A DNA stretch of 64,000 nt from Cnuella takakiae (lineage in GTDB: Bacteria > Bacteroidota > Bacteroidia > Chitinophagales > Chitinophagaceae), in contig NZ_MTFE01000010.1 in assembly GCF_001953305.1 (NCBI RefSeq), positions 1-64,000 on the forward strand, given 5' to 3'. How positions within the stretch are numbered: position 1 is the stretch's first letter; each line of letters begins with the position of its first letter. The notes below the pieces were generated by a model, which was given only the letters and a program-made list of their open reading frames with translations, made no database searches and had not been told where the DNA came from. Below, piece by piece: positions 31,927-40,616 of the stretch. The position numbers were made by a program, and so were the translations under genes.

Positions 31927-33888
31927 ATGAAAACAGAAGGTAAAAAAATAGTCATTGCATTTATTTTATCGATGCTGCTCCCTGCGTTTCTGTCAACCAA
32001 TGTTTGGGCACAAACACGCACGGCTGCGCAGGCAATCGCCAATGGCAGGCAGTTGTATGCCGTCAATTGTGCCAACTGTCATGGCCCCAGGGCGCAGGGG
32101 GCGGTTAAGGCAGGAGCGGAACTCTCCATCATCACCGAACGGGGCGGAAAGCAGCCACCCGACCTTACCGATGGTGTTTGGGACCATGGGGCAACAGATG
32201 CCGCAATCCTCAATACCATCAAAAAAGGTATTCCGGAAGCAATGATGCCACCTTACGGGGGCAGCCTTTCCGATAATCAAATCAGGAATGTGGTGGCTTA
32301 TATCCGTTCGCTTGCCTCGCCCCAGGCAGGAGCTACAGCCGGGGCCGACCAGCCTTTGCCACAAAGGCCGGGGCCAGTGGCGGGAGCACGCAAACTGGAG
32401 CTGGCCGATTACCTGGAACTGCCCATCACGGGTGATATGTCTTCCGACCGCGTTACCGGTGTGCTGGCAAGAGGCAGCATCCTGCGTGAGGAACCGGGCA
32501 GCCGCCGGTTTTTTGTCAACGACCTGAATGGCCTGTTGTACATCATCGACAAGCAATCAAAGAAAACAACGCCTTACCTGAACTTCAACGGCTCGGGCGG
32601 CAAGGCAGGGTTATTTCCCAAGTTTACACCGGTAATGGGCTATGCCACCGGTTTGATGAATTTTGTTTTCGACCCCGGGTACGCCCGCAATGGTGTATTC
32701 TATACCCTCCACATGGAACTGCCCACAACAAGCGGCGACAGCGCTATGCCTAAGGCAGGCGTGATACCCGGGTTGGACCTTGCGGGGTACAGCACCTCGC
32801 CCGCACTGGTTAAACCATACCCGGCTCCCAACCTGCAAATGGCCCGCGAGTTGGTGATTGTGGAGTGGACCGACCAGCAACCCGTCAACGCTACATTTGA
32901 AGGAACGGCAAGGGAAGTGTTCCGTTTGCAGGTGCCGGGCATTTTCCATCCCCTCAACGAAATGACCTTTAACCCCGTGGCCCGTCCCGGCGACCCCGAC
33001 TACCGGGTTATGTACCTGGGCATTGGCGATGCGGGAACCGGCGAGCGCCCCGGTCCTATGCGGATGCATGCCCAACGGTTAGATACCTACCAGGGTAAAA
33101 TCCTGCGCATCATACCCATGCTGAGCGAGCATAAAGCCACCAGCACGGTAAGCGAAAACGGCCGCTACCGCATACCCAACGATAATCCCTTTGTTTCGGT
33201 TGCGGGTGCCCGTAAGGAGATATGGGCTTATGGCTTGCGCAATCCGCACCGCCTCACCTGGTATGTGGACCCCGCAAAGCCCCGCAACCCTGTTTTGCTT
33301 GCGTTCAACATTGGTTTGGTGAGTTGGGAAACGGTGATGATTATCAAAAAGGGCGCAAACTATGGCTATCCCTTCCGCGAGGGCATGCAAAGCATGTCGC
33401 AAAACAATGGCATGGGGCCGCTGCCTGCCGTAGACACCCTGGCAGTAAGAGTTTCCGACACCCTAACCAACGGTACGGTAAAACCCACTTATGCTGTTGC
33501 TGCTTACCCCCATGCACCCACGGGCGGCGATGCCATTGCCAATGGCTTCGTGTACCGGGGCAAACGCATTCCGGCCTTGAAGGGTACCTTGGTTTTTGGC
33601 GATATCACTACCGGCAGAATCTGGTATGCTTATATGAAAGACATTCTTGCTGCCGATGATGGCAATCCACAAACCATGGCGCCCCTGCACGAGCTAAATG
33701 CCGGCATCCGCACACTATCGGAACAGGCCTATCAAAGACGCGGTGGCAAAGGACCGGTACTTCCTGGCAGGGGAGCGGTGGCAGGTGCCGGCCGTATCGA
33801 CCTCCGGCTGGCGGAGGATAGCAACGGCGAACTGTATGTGCTGACAAAAGGAGATGGAATGATTCGCACCATGGTAAGCGTTAAATAA
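31927..33888 (+). CDS. cytochrome c fused to PQQ-type sugar dehydrogenase domain
   Basis: A 653-residue exported protein. After a signal peptide (cut near VWAQT) comes a class I cytochrome c: heme ligands Cys48, Cys51 and His52 (VNCANCHG), with a likely axial Met in MMPPYGGSLSD. Residues about 160-650 resemble glucose/sorbosone dehydrogenase beta-propellers: EPGSRRFFVNDLNGLLYIID, RMHAQRLDTYQGKILRIIP, EIWAYGLRNPHRLTW and GGDAIANGFVYRG. Electrons from the propeller would pass through the heme. It is a plausible electron outlet for the molybdenum hydroxylase (inference). Confidence 0.85.
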   Translation: MKTEGKKIVIAFILSMLLPAFLSTNVWAQTRTAAQAIANGRQLYAVNCANCHGPRAQGAVKAGAELSIITERGGKQPPDLTDGVWDHGATDAAILNTIKKGIPEAMMPPYGGSLSDNQIRNVVAYIRSLASPQAGATAGADQPLPQRPGPVAGARKLELADYLELPITGDMSSDRVTGVLARGSILREEPGSRRFFVNDLNGLLYIIDKQSKKTTPYLNFNGSGGKAGLFPKFTPVMGYATGLMNFVFDPGYARNGVFYTLHMELPTTSGDSAMPKAGVIPGLDLAGYSTSPALVKPYPAPNLQMARELVIVEWTDQQPVNATFEGTAREVFRLQVPGIFHPLNEMTFNPVARPGDPDYRVMYLGIGDAGTGERPGPMRMHAQRLDTYQGKILRIIPMLSEHKATSTVSENGRYRIPNDNPFVSVAGARKEIWAYGLRNPHRLTWYVDPAKPRNPVLLAFNIGLVSWETVMIIKKGANYGYPFREGMQSMSQNNGMGPLPAVDTLAVRVSDTLTNGTVKPTYAVAAYPHAPTGGDAIANGFVYRGKRIPALKGTLVFGDITTGRIWYAYMKDILAADDGNPQTMAPLHELNAGIRTLSEQAYQRRGGKGPVLPGRGAVAGAGRIDLRLAEDSNGELYVLTKGDGMIRTMVSVK

Positions 33889-33952
33889 CTACGGTCTGGT
33901 GCGCTTACCTTAGGTTTGGTATGATAGCCAGGGCAAATAAAAAATCTGTTTT

Positions 33953-35050
33953 ATGTACACTAATCATATTGTTTTTAGGAAATCGAGGGTCTTGCCTTTG
34001 ATTGGGTTTGCTTCCCTTTTTCTTGCTTCCTGTGCATCGCTAAAAGGAGGTTCAGGCAATGGCCCGCTCGTCATTCAGGAGCAGGGCAGTTTTGCCGCCG
34101 GTGGTAGCATGGTTACCGCTCCTGGTACTTTTGATACCTACAAGCCCACACCGGCAGGACAAACTTACCGGGGCGACCATGCCTATGTATTTTACCAGGT
34201 GCCGGTAAAAGCCCGCAAATATCCCCTGGTGATGTGGCATGGCATTGGTCAGTTTTCAAAAACCTGGGAAACAACGCCTGATGGCCGCGAAGGATACCAG
34301 AACATTTTTCTCCGCAGGCGTTTTGGCGTTTACCTGGTGGACCAACCGCGCAGGGGCAATGCAGGCCGCAGCATGGTGGGTGGCAGCATCGAACCTACAC
34401 CCGATGAGCAGCAGTGGTTCAATACCTTCAGGGTAGGCATGTGGCCGGCCTATTTTGAAGGCGTTCAGTTTGCCCGCGACACGGCAACACTGAACCAGTA
34501 TTTCCGGCAGATGGTGCCCAATGTTGGTCCCATCGATATCAATGTAAACGCAGAAGCGGTATCCGCGCTGCTTCAAAAAATAGGTCCGGCTATTCTGGTA
34601 ACGCATTCCCATTCTGGCGGTATGGGATGGCTTACGGCCACGAAGAACCCGCAGGTAAAAGCCATCGTTTCGTATGAGCCCGGAAGCGGCTTCCTGTTCC
34701 CGGAAGGCGAGGTGCCCGCACCCATCGCTATGACCGGCGGTTCACTGGCTGCTATAGGTATTCCCATGTCCCAGTTTATGGCACTTACCAGAATACCTAT
34801 CATCATTTACTATGGCGATAACATACCGGCAAAGCAGTCGGACAACCCCGGTACCGATGGGTGGCGGGCACGCCTGCAAATGGCAAGGCTGTGGCGTGAT
34901 GTGGTAAACCGCCATGGCGGCGATGTAACGGTGGTTCACCTGCCTGAAGCAGGAGTAAAGGGCAACACCCATTTTCCTTTTTCCGATTTGAATAATGTAC
35001 AAGTTGCCGACCTGATGTCGCAATGGTTGAAAGAAAAGAAACTTGATTAA
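33953..35050 (+). CDS. alpha/beta hydrolase lipoprotein
   Basis: A 365-residue lipoprotein (lipobox FLASCASLKGG) with an alpha/beta hydrolase fold: YPLVMWHGIGQFSKTWETTP, VYLVDQPRRGNAGRS, nucleophile elbow VTHSHSGGMGW (Ser in H-S-G-G context) and a His near KGNTHFPFSD. Proteins like this are often found with PQQ or Mo enzymes in Bacteroidota cluster contexts, but the substrate is unknown. The decarboxylase-like gene begins 19 nt downstream. Confidence 0.83.
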   Translation: MYTNHIVFRKSRVLPLIGFASLFLASCASLKGGSGNGPLVIQEQGSFAAGGSMVTAPGTFDTYKPTPAGQTYRGDHAYVFYQVPVKARKYPLVMWHGIGQFSKTWETTPDGREGYQNIFLRRRFGVYLVDQPRRGNAGRSMVGGSIEPTPDEQQWFNTFRVGMWPAYFEGVQFARDTATLNQYFRQMVPNVGPIDINVNAEAVSALLQKIGPAILVTHSHSGGMGWLTATKNPQVKAIVSYEPGSGFLFPEGEVPAPIAMTGGSLAAIGIPMSQFMALTRIPIIIYYGDNIPAKQSDNPGTDGWRARLQMARLWRDVVNRHGGDVTVVHLPEAGVKGNTHFPFSDLNNVQVADLMSQWLKEKKLD

Positions 35051-35069
35051 TACAGCAAACAATACGCTC

Positions 35070-35828
35070 ATGCCGAAATACAAAATCTATATGCTGGGTA
35101 TGGTGCTGCTCTGCAGCCTTTCCCCAAACCTTAAAGCACAAACAATGGCACCCAGCAACGCAACTGCTTTACAGAAAGACAATAAACTAAATGCAAAGGA
35201 GCAGGCCATCGTACTGATTGCCGCCTTTACTGCCAAAGGCAATATGCCCAAATTGCAGCAAGCGTTGGAAACAGGGCTTAACCTGGGTTTGACGATAAAT
35301 GAAATAAAAGAGGTGCTGGTACAGTTGTATGCCTATGCGGGTTTTCCGCGCAGCCTCAATGCGCTCAACAACTTTATGGTTGTTGTAAAAGATAGGAAGG
35401 CAAAGGGCATTAAAGATATGGAAGGCCGGGAAGCAACATCTTTGCCCACTGAAAGAAGCTTCCTCCAGTTTGGTACCGATAACCAAACCAAGTTGGTAGG
35501 ACGACCAGTTACTGGTGAACTCTACGAGTTTGCACCCGCCATCGACCAGTTCCTGAAAACACACCTTTTCGGCGATATTTTTGGCCGGGATAATATGGAC
35601 TGGAAAACTAGGGAAATTGCCACCATTTCTGCACTTGCTGCTATGGGTGGATTAGAGGCCCAACTGCAAAGCCATTTTGGCGTAGGTAGGTACAACGGCA
35701 TCAGCGAAGCAGCACTGCAACAATTAGTATCCATCATCCGCACTAATGTGGGCGATCAGGAAGGGCTCGATGCAGCACAAGTACTGCAAAAGACCTTGGC
35801 ACCCGCCAGACGGCATGGTAACAAATAG
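35070..35828 (+). CDS. exported double-domain carboxymuconolactone decarboxylase family protein
   Basis: A 252-residue protein from ATG 35070 (the open frame extends to a TTG at 35043, but the signal peptide MPKYKIYMLGMVLLCSLSPN starts here). Two CMD domains: KEQAIVLIAAFTAKGNMPKL with INEIKEVLVQLYAYAGFPRS, and TREIATISALAAMGGLEAQL with GISEAALQQLVSIIRT. They match true gamma-CMD rather than the CxxC AhpD type. Known enzymes decarboxylate ring-cleavage lactones in the cytoplasm; an exported double-domain form suggests a different role. It is the last gene of the cluster. Confidence 0.87.
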   Translation: MPKYKIYMLGMVLLCSLSPNLKAQTMAPSNATALQKDNKLNAKEQAIVLIAAFTAKGNMPKLQQALETGLNLGLTINEIKEVLVQLYAYAGFPRSLNALNNFMVVVKDRKAKGIKDMEGREATSLPTERSFLQFGTDNQTKLVGRPVTGELYEFAPAIDQFLKTHLFGDIFGRDNMDWKTREIATISALAAMGGLEAQLQSHFGVGRYNGISEAALQQLVSIIRTNVGDQEGLDAAQVLQKTLAPARRHGNK

Positions 35829-35876
35829 TCAGATTACATACTGGAGCGCAACACTAGGAAAAATCAATGGAGTAGG

Positions 35877-35906
35877 AAAAACAGCTTTTAACCCTAGGCT
35901 GTTTTT
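35877..35906 (+). terminator. bidirectional terminator at the cluster end
   Basis: AAAAACAGC (35877-35885) and GCTGTTTTT (35898-35906) give a 9-bp stem with a 12-nt loop. U-rich arms on both strands serve the enzyme cluster on one side and the broken M23 gene (ending at 35908) on the other. Confidence 0.8.
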
Positions 35907-35907
35907 C

Positions 35908-36524
35908 TTACTTAACTATCTCTAGTGGGTTCAATGAATGTTTATCTAAGCGCATGGAAATATGTAGGTGTGGCTCTCTACTCTTGCCTGTATTTCCTGA
36001 AATTTTATTGGTTGGCCTTCATTTATCAATTGATCAATTTTCACCAAGGCGTATTGTAAATGAGCATATGATGTTGTGATTCCCTGTCCATGATCCAACA
36101 CAACATACACCCCAGACCGCTCATCAAACCCCACTTTTTCTACCCGTCCTGCCGCTACTGCCATCACCGGTTCATGATAAGCCTCCAGATCCACGCCATC
36201 GTGAACGTGCGGCAATTTGGAAATGGGTTGGTACCGCTTTCCATAACTTGAAGTAACCCTGATTCGTCTTAAAGGAGGATGGAACAGCGGTTTACGGGTA
36301 GGGTACCGAACACTTTGATTGTTTTCTTTTTACTCTTTATTATATACTGTTGTATCTGCTGGGGGCATGCGCATGGAGTCTTGTTCAGGTTTTTCTACAC
36401 CCCGTTGAACAGCCCTCGATACTTTTCTTCCAATAACCCCCACAGTTGAAAGCTGTGCCCTACCCTGCATCCCAACCAACAAAAGGGTATAGTAAGTATG
36501 CTTAATCGACTTAGAAGTAAACAT
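35908..36524 (-). pseudogene. M23-family peptidase, broken
   Basis: One frame starts at ATG 36524 (MFTSKSIKHTYYTLLLVGMQ), meets TAA at 36330-36332, and continues with RIRVTSSYGKRYQPISKLPH, the zinc ligand motif HVHDGVD and YAHLQYALVKIDQLINEGQP. One missing A near 36000 then shifts the frame; the other frame gives ISGNTGKSREPHLHIS with the second His motif HLH and stops at 35908. Intact M23 enzymes cut peptidoglycan cross-links. In Bacteroidota such genes are often carried by conjugative elements. Confidence 0.8.
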
Positions 36525-36539
36525 AAATTCACCTTTTTA

Positions 36540-37330
36540 CTAGAGGTTACCTCCAAAATATCTTAACATAATGTTGATGGCAGCGAGGTAGATAAATGCC
36601 TGGAAGTTTTCTTGCTTTCACTCCCATCTGACTATACATCTTCTGAAGTTTTGTAACCATGCAAAGAACCGCTCAACAGTCCAGCACTTTCTGTAAGCTC
36701 TTAGCTTTCGTCCATCCTGGGTCTTTTTTCGTTTTCTGTTTCGCTTGTGCGGTGCGATGAGCTCAATGCCTTTTCTTTTCAACTCCTTATCCAGTGGATC
36801 ACTGTCATAAGCCCGGTCGCCCACCAACTTCCCGATGCGTGCCCTGCTGAATCGCTCCCTGATGGTTTGTTTTACCAGCTTTGTTTCAAAGGGCTTGGCC
36901 GAAAACACCGGAAGGGCAAGCGGCCGGCTGCCTTTAGTGGTGATAGCCATTACCTTGGAACCTTTGCCCTGCTTTGTCTTCCCTACACTCGAACCCCTCT
37001 TTTTGCCGTGGCAAAAGAACCATCGATGTAAGCGGTCGGCTTTCCTTTACTCCTTCCATTATGATAGGCAATTAACCGCGCAAGTATCTTTCTAAACACC
37101 CCTGCTTGGATCCCCATTTGGAAGTATCGGTGGCAGGTCTGGTAAGGAGGATAATCATGAGGCAACAAATGCCACGGAGCACCAGAAAACAAAATGTAAA
37201 TGATGCCGTTTAACACTTCCTTGGGATCGCGTCGGGGTCTGCCCTTTCCGTCTTTTCGCCGCTTTTGCTTTGTCAGTAACTCATTTACAGCTGCCCATTC
37301 ACCATCACTCAGCCAAACACCACCTTTCAT
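36540..37330 (-). pseudogene. IS5-family (IS427-type) transposase, two-frame
   Basis: Frame 1 (37330-36983) gives the N-terminal part: LSDGEWAAVNELLTKQKRRK, GAPWHLLPHDYPPYQTCHRY and the first Asp in TAYIDGSFATAKRG. The second frame (-1) gives GSSVGKTKQGKGSKVMAITT, the second Asp in GDRAYDSDPLDKELKRKGI and the Glu in TVERFFAWLQNFRR. The switch is at CAAAAAGAGG, and the element near 56.6 kb switches at the same place, so programmed frameshifting is possible. A TGA after RWE (expected Tyr) cuts the last 26 codons, so this copy is probably dead. I could not assign terminal repeats. Confidence 0.78.
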
Positions 37331-37366
37331 AAAACTCCTTTATAATCCACTTCACAAAGCCCATAC

Positions 37367-37501
37367 CTATTCAAAACCATTTTTGTGATAAGCTCTAACA
37401 CGATTTATCCTTGCGCCATCCTGTTTAGAAAAATCCTGTGCATTGCTAACTCCTTTAATGATTGAAACTAAAGTCTCAGTGATGAACGTGTCTAACTCCA
37501 T
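37367..37501 (-). pseudogene. small gene clipped at its 3' end
   Basis: The 44-codon frame from ATG 37499-37501 (MELDTFITETLVSIIKGVSN) has a well-formed start and protein-like composition. It ends at 37367 right beside the IS5-type transposase, so the insertion probably removed the rest. I do not recognise the family with confidence. Confidence 0.45.
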
Positions 37502-37521
37502 GATGTTTTGGTTTAACTTAA

Positions 37522-38469
37522 AAGATAGCGTCAGTACGGGTAAAAGTAGCATCCGCTCCTACAATTAACTTAGGAACTGATACAAGTGTCTGTGCAGGAG
37601 AAAACGTAGTGTTTGATGCAGGAAGTGGTTTCAGCAGCTTCATCTGGAATACTGGTGAAACAACGCAGCAAATAAAAGGGAGCAAAGCAGGCAGGTACAT
37701 TGTCCATGCACAAACAGAAGTGGGCTGCCGGTCGGCTGACACCGTAGAAATAGTAAGGGTATTCGCCAAACCTGACATACAGTTAAACAAAGATGCGAAG
37801 CTCTGTTTTGGATCAGAAAGAAAACTGGATGCAGGAAGTTTCAAACAATACTTATGTAGCTCCCATCAAACAGGTAGCACCATCACCATAAAAGACACCG
37901 GCACCTATTGGGTAAAGGTTTAGGACAACAACGGTTGCACGGCAAGCGATACTATTTCCATAAACATGCTCCTACCGCTACCCGCCCGCTTTTTGCCATT
38001 GAACACCAGCATCTGCGCGTTTGACAAAATCACCATAGGCCTTGCACGGAATTATAGCAGCTATTTATGGAATACCAATGAAGTGAAAAAAGAAATCACC
38101 ATTGAAGAGCCGGGACTGTATACACTCCTGGTGAAAGATGCCAACGAATGCACCGGTAAAGATTCCATCCTGGTCAAATTGAAACAGTGCATGGAAGGTG
38201 TTTATGTGCCCACTGCATTTTCGCCCAAAGGTGATGGCAAAAATGACCAATTCCGGCCTTTGGTTTTTGGCGACATCCAACAGTATCATTTTACAGTTTT
38301 CAAACGCTGGGGAAAAAAGATCTTTGAAACCAAAGACGCCAACAAGGGGTGGAATGGCAATTTTAAGGGAGCAGGCGATGGAAGCCAGGTATACACATGG
38401 ACCTGCCTGGTACAACTCCGGGGTAAGGCAAAATTATTGCACAAAGGAACCGTAACACTTGTTAGATGA
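37522..38469 (+). pseudogene. 3' end of a giant T9SS type-B adhesin-like gene
   Basis: No start exists: the frame opens at 37522 after a stop and reads Ig/PKD-like repeats typical of giant surface proteins (TSVCAGENVVFDAGSGFSSF, IWNTGETTQQIKGS; later SICAFDKITIGLARNYSSYL). A TAG at 37921-37923 interrupts the same frame. The C-terminus is the gliding-motility CTD (VPTAFSPKGDGKNDQFRPL, FKRWGKKIFETKDANKGWNG), which directs secretion through the type IX system. It is the tail of a gene whose 5' part has been lost. Confidence 0.85.
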
Positions 38470-38910
38470 GGTAATAAAGTGTGTATAACAGGACCGCTAT
38501 AGACTAAAATTTAAACTTTATAGCAAGGACTGCACTGTTGGACTTTTGAAACCACAGAATCAAAAAGCCTCGGTGCAAACCCGTTTGCTTAAAAGTTTAA
38601 AAAGCAGAGTTGGTACTACTCATTACAATTTTGGAGCAACTGCCCTTTATAACATCCAGGTAAAATATTGCCATTCACGCCACCTGATAGGCAAGTTTGA
38701 GCCTTTGTTAACTTCAGCTCTTTCCAGGTATACATAGGTTTACGGCAATAAGAAAAGCTGTTCCAAATGCATTGCTTTTAGAAAAAGAAGCGATTGAAAA
38801 GGTTAAGCTATACGTGCAGCTAATTGCTGAAGGTCAGTTAAAACAAACGAAGCAAGTTTTACAGTTTTGGAAAACAAAATTTCAATTAAACAATGACTAC
38901 CACGGTAAGC
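38470..38910. other. gene-poor spacer
   Basis: A plus-strand open frame from about 38737 (LLEKEAIEKVKLYVQLIAEG) might be a remnant, but it runs straight through the terminator of the opposite GH32 gene and lacks an ATG in a good context. I leave it uncalled. Confidence 0.4.
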
Positions 38911-38943
38911 AACAAAAAGCCCGTTACCAGAGGCAACGGGCTT
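38911..38943 (-). terminator. terminator of the GH32 gene
   Basis: AAGCCCGTT (38917-38925) and AACGGGCTT (38935-38943) form a perfect 9-bp stem with a 9-nt loop. Read on the minus strand it is followed by TTTTTG, the expected U-tract, just past the GH32 stop codon. Confidence 0.85.
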
Positions 38944-38967
38944 ACAAGTATTTGCAATTGAACACTG

Positions 38968-40491
38968 CTATTTCAGAGCCTTATGGTTTTGGCCTTGCAG
39001 ATACATAGATCGATAAGGCGTTACCTGAAAGGATTGAATAGCAGATGAATCTTTTACATCAATGCTATAGCTTTCATAGTCGTTGTCAGGAAAAAAGATT
39101 TGCGTCATAACGGTAAGGCCATCATCAGCAAACAATTCTACAGATGCTTTATCAACAATAAGAGTCAGCTTTATATTGGGAGTGGCAGAAAACCGGGGTG
39201 CCCGGTGTATGGCAGCGAAACCAGGTTCAAAACTTATTTTCCCGGAAGCACGCCGATCCATATAAAAGCTATTGGTGGCTGCATCATACCCCAATACCAC
39301 TTTTTGGCCTACCTTATTTTTAAGGGTTATTGAAAAAGCATCTAAGCTTTGAGTTGTCAAATTCATGCGTACGGGGCCATTCAATACACCTTGTTGTTGC
39401 CCTTGCATAGTTTGAATTGCCAGCACCTGCAGTTCCGCTACCGGAAGGGAAGCAATGCGGTATTTGCCACCTACCTGCTCCAATCGCAACTCCCGGGGCA
39501 CCGTTGTAGCACTACGCCATGTTTTGGTAGGCACCAGGTTGGCATATTGCCAGTTACTCATCCATCCAAGAAAGATCTTGCGCTTTCCCGTATTGGACCA
39601 GGTAATACCCGCATACTCATCGGGGCCATAATCCAGCCATTGTGTTTCATTGCTGTAAGGTGTAAAGTGCTGTCCGTCAAATTTGCCCACAAAATACTGG
39701 GTAGCCGAACCGCCATTTGGCCCGCCGGGATTGAGGTTAACAATCAAAACCCAATGCTGTTGCCCACCATGTTCCAGCATAAACAGGTCAGGACACTCCC
39801 AAACGCCGCCATGCGCACCAACTTCTTTTCCAAACTCACTTTCCTTTGTCCAGTTCTTCAAATCTGGAGAAGAATAAAACGCAACCCGGTCTTGAACAGC
39901 GAGGGTCATGATCCATTTTTTTGTAGCTTCATTCCAACCCACTTTGGGATCCCGGAAATCGCGGATACCGGCATTAGCCAGTACAGGATTTCCAGCGTAC
40001 TTGGTCCATGTTTTCCCATCGTCGTTGCTAAAGGCAATTGCCTGGCTCTGAAAGTCGTTGCGCCCTTTACGCTCCCCTGTGGTATCGTGGTACGTAAATA
40101 TTGCAACCAACGGAGCTTTGCCATTTTTGCCCAACCCTGATGTATTTCGGGTATCCACTACTGCACTCCCAGAGAAAATATATCCCAGGCTGTCGGGATA
40201 TAACGCAATTGGCTTGTGTTGCCACTCCACCAGGTTGGTGCTGGTAGCATGCCCCCAATGCATGGGTCCCCAAACCGTGCTGTCTGGATAGTGCTGGTAA
40301 AACAAGTGGTAAGTACCATTGCTATATACCATGCCATTGGGGTCGTTCATCCAACCACTGGGTGGTGTAAAATGAATTTGCGGTCGGTGCTGCTCTGAAG
40401 CCACCTTGCTGTTTTCGGCTGACTGCTTAGCCGTTGTGCATGCCACCAGTATAGCAATAAGGGTAAGTGGAATAAAATTTTTGAACATCAT
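38968..40491 (-). CDS. GH32 fructan hydrolase lipoprotein
   Basis: A 507-residue glycoside hydrolase family 32 enzyme (levanase/inulinase/invertase group) anchored as a lipoprotein (LIAILVACTTAKQ). The nucleophile is Asp50 in SGWMNDPNG, the stabiliser is in FRDPKVGW, and the acid/base Glu is in WECPDLFML. The five-blade propeller is followed by a beta-sandwich (VPRELRLEQVGGKYRIASLP ... SVELFADDGLTVMTQIFFPD). It releases fructose from fructans at the cell surface or in the periplasm. It is the last gene of the fructan locus, separated from SusD by a strong hairpin. Confidence 0.95.
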   Translation of the reverse strand: MMFKNFIPLTLIAILVACTTAKQSAENSKVASEQHRPQIHFTPPSGWMNDPNGMVYSNGTYHLFYQHYPDSTVWGPMHWGHATSTNLVEWQHKPIALYPDSLGYIFSGSAVVDTRNTSGLGKNGKAPLVAIFTYHDTTGERKGRNDFQSQAIAFSNDDGKTWTKYAGNPVLANAGIRDFRDPKVGWNEATKKWIMTLAVQDRVAFYSSPDLKNWTKESEFGKEVGAHGGVWECPDLFMLEHGGQQHWVLIVNLNPGGPNGGSATQYFVGKFDGQHFTPYSNETQWLDYGPDEYAGITWSNTGKRKIFLGWMSNWQYANLVPTKTWRSATTVPRELRLEQVGGKYRIASLPVAELQVLAIQTMQGQQQGVLNGPVRMNLTTQSLDAFSITLKNKVGQKVVLGYDAATNSFYMDRRASGKISFEPGFAAIHRAPRFSATPNIKLTLIVDKASVELFADDGLTVMTQIFFPDNDYESYSIDVKDSSAIQSFQVTPYRSMYLQGQNHKALK

Positions 40492-40563
40492 GTTTTTTTT
40501 AAAATTAGTTCAACCCTGCATGGCTTGAAGGCAGGCAGAGCATTTGGGAAAACGGTACCAATA

Positions 40564-40593
40564 CAAAGGGCAGGCATATTCGCCTGCCCTTTG
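40564..40593 (-). terminator. strong hairpin between SusD and GH32 genes
   Basis: CAAAGGGCAGGC and GCCTGCCCTTTG form a perfect 12-bp stem with a 6-nt loop. The U-tract is weak, so it may act as a partial terminator or RNA-stability element that lowers GH32 relative to SusC/SusD. Confidence 0.65.
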
Positions 40594-40616
40594 TTTCTAT
40601 TGAATCAAACCAAAAA

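Noticed and set aside
35070-35828. Loss of the CMD active site because CxxC is missing
   Set aside because: The domains match the gamma-CMD subgroup, which does not use the AhpD-type CxxC, so the absence is normal.
38772-39008. 78-codon open frame before the GH32 gene
   Set aside because: Its second half runs through the GH32 terminator hairpin and into the 3' end of that gene on the other strand.
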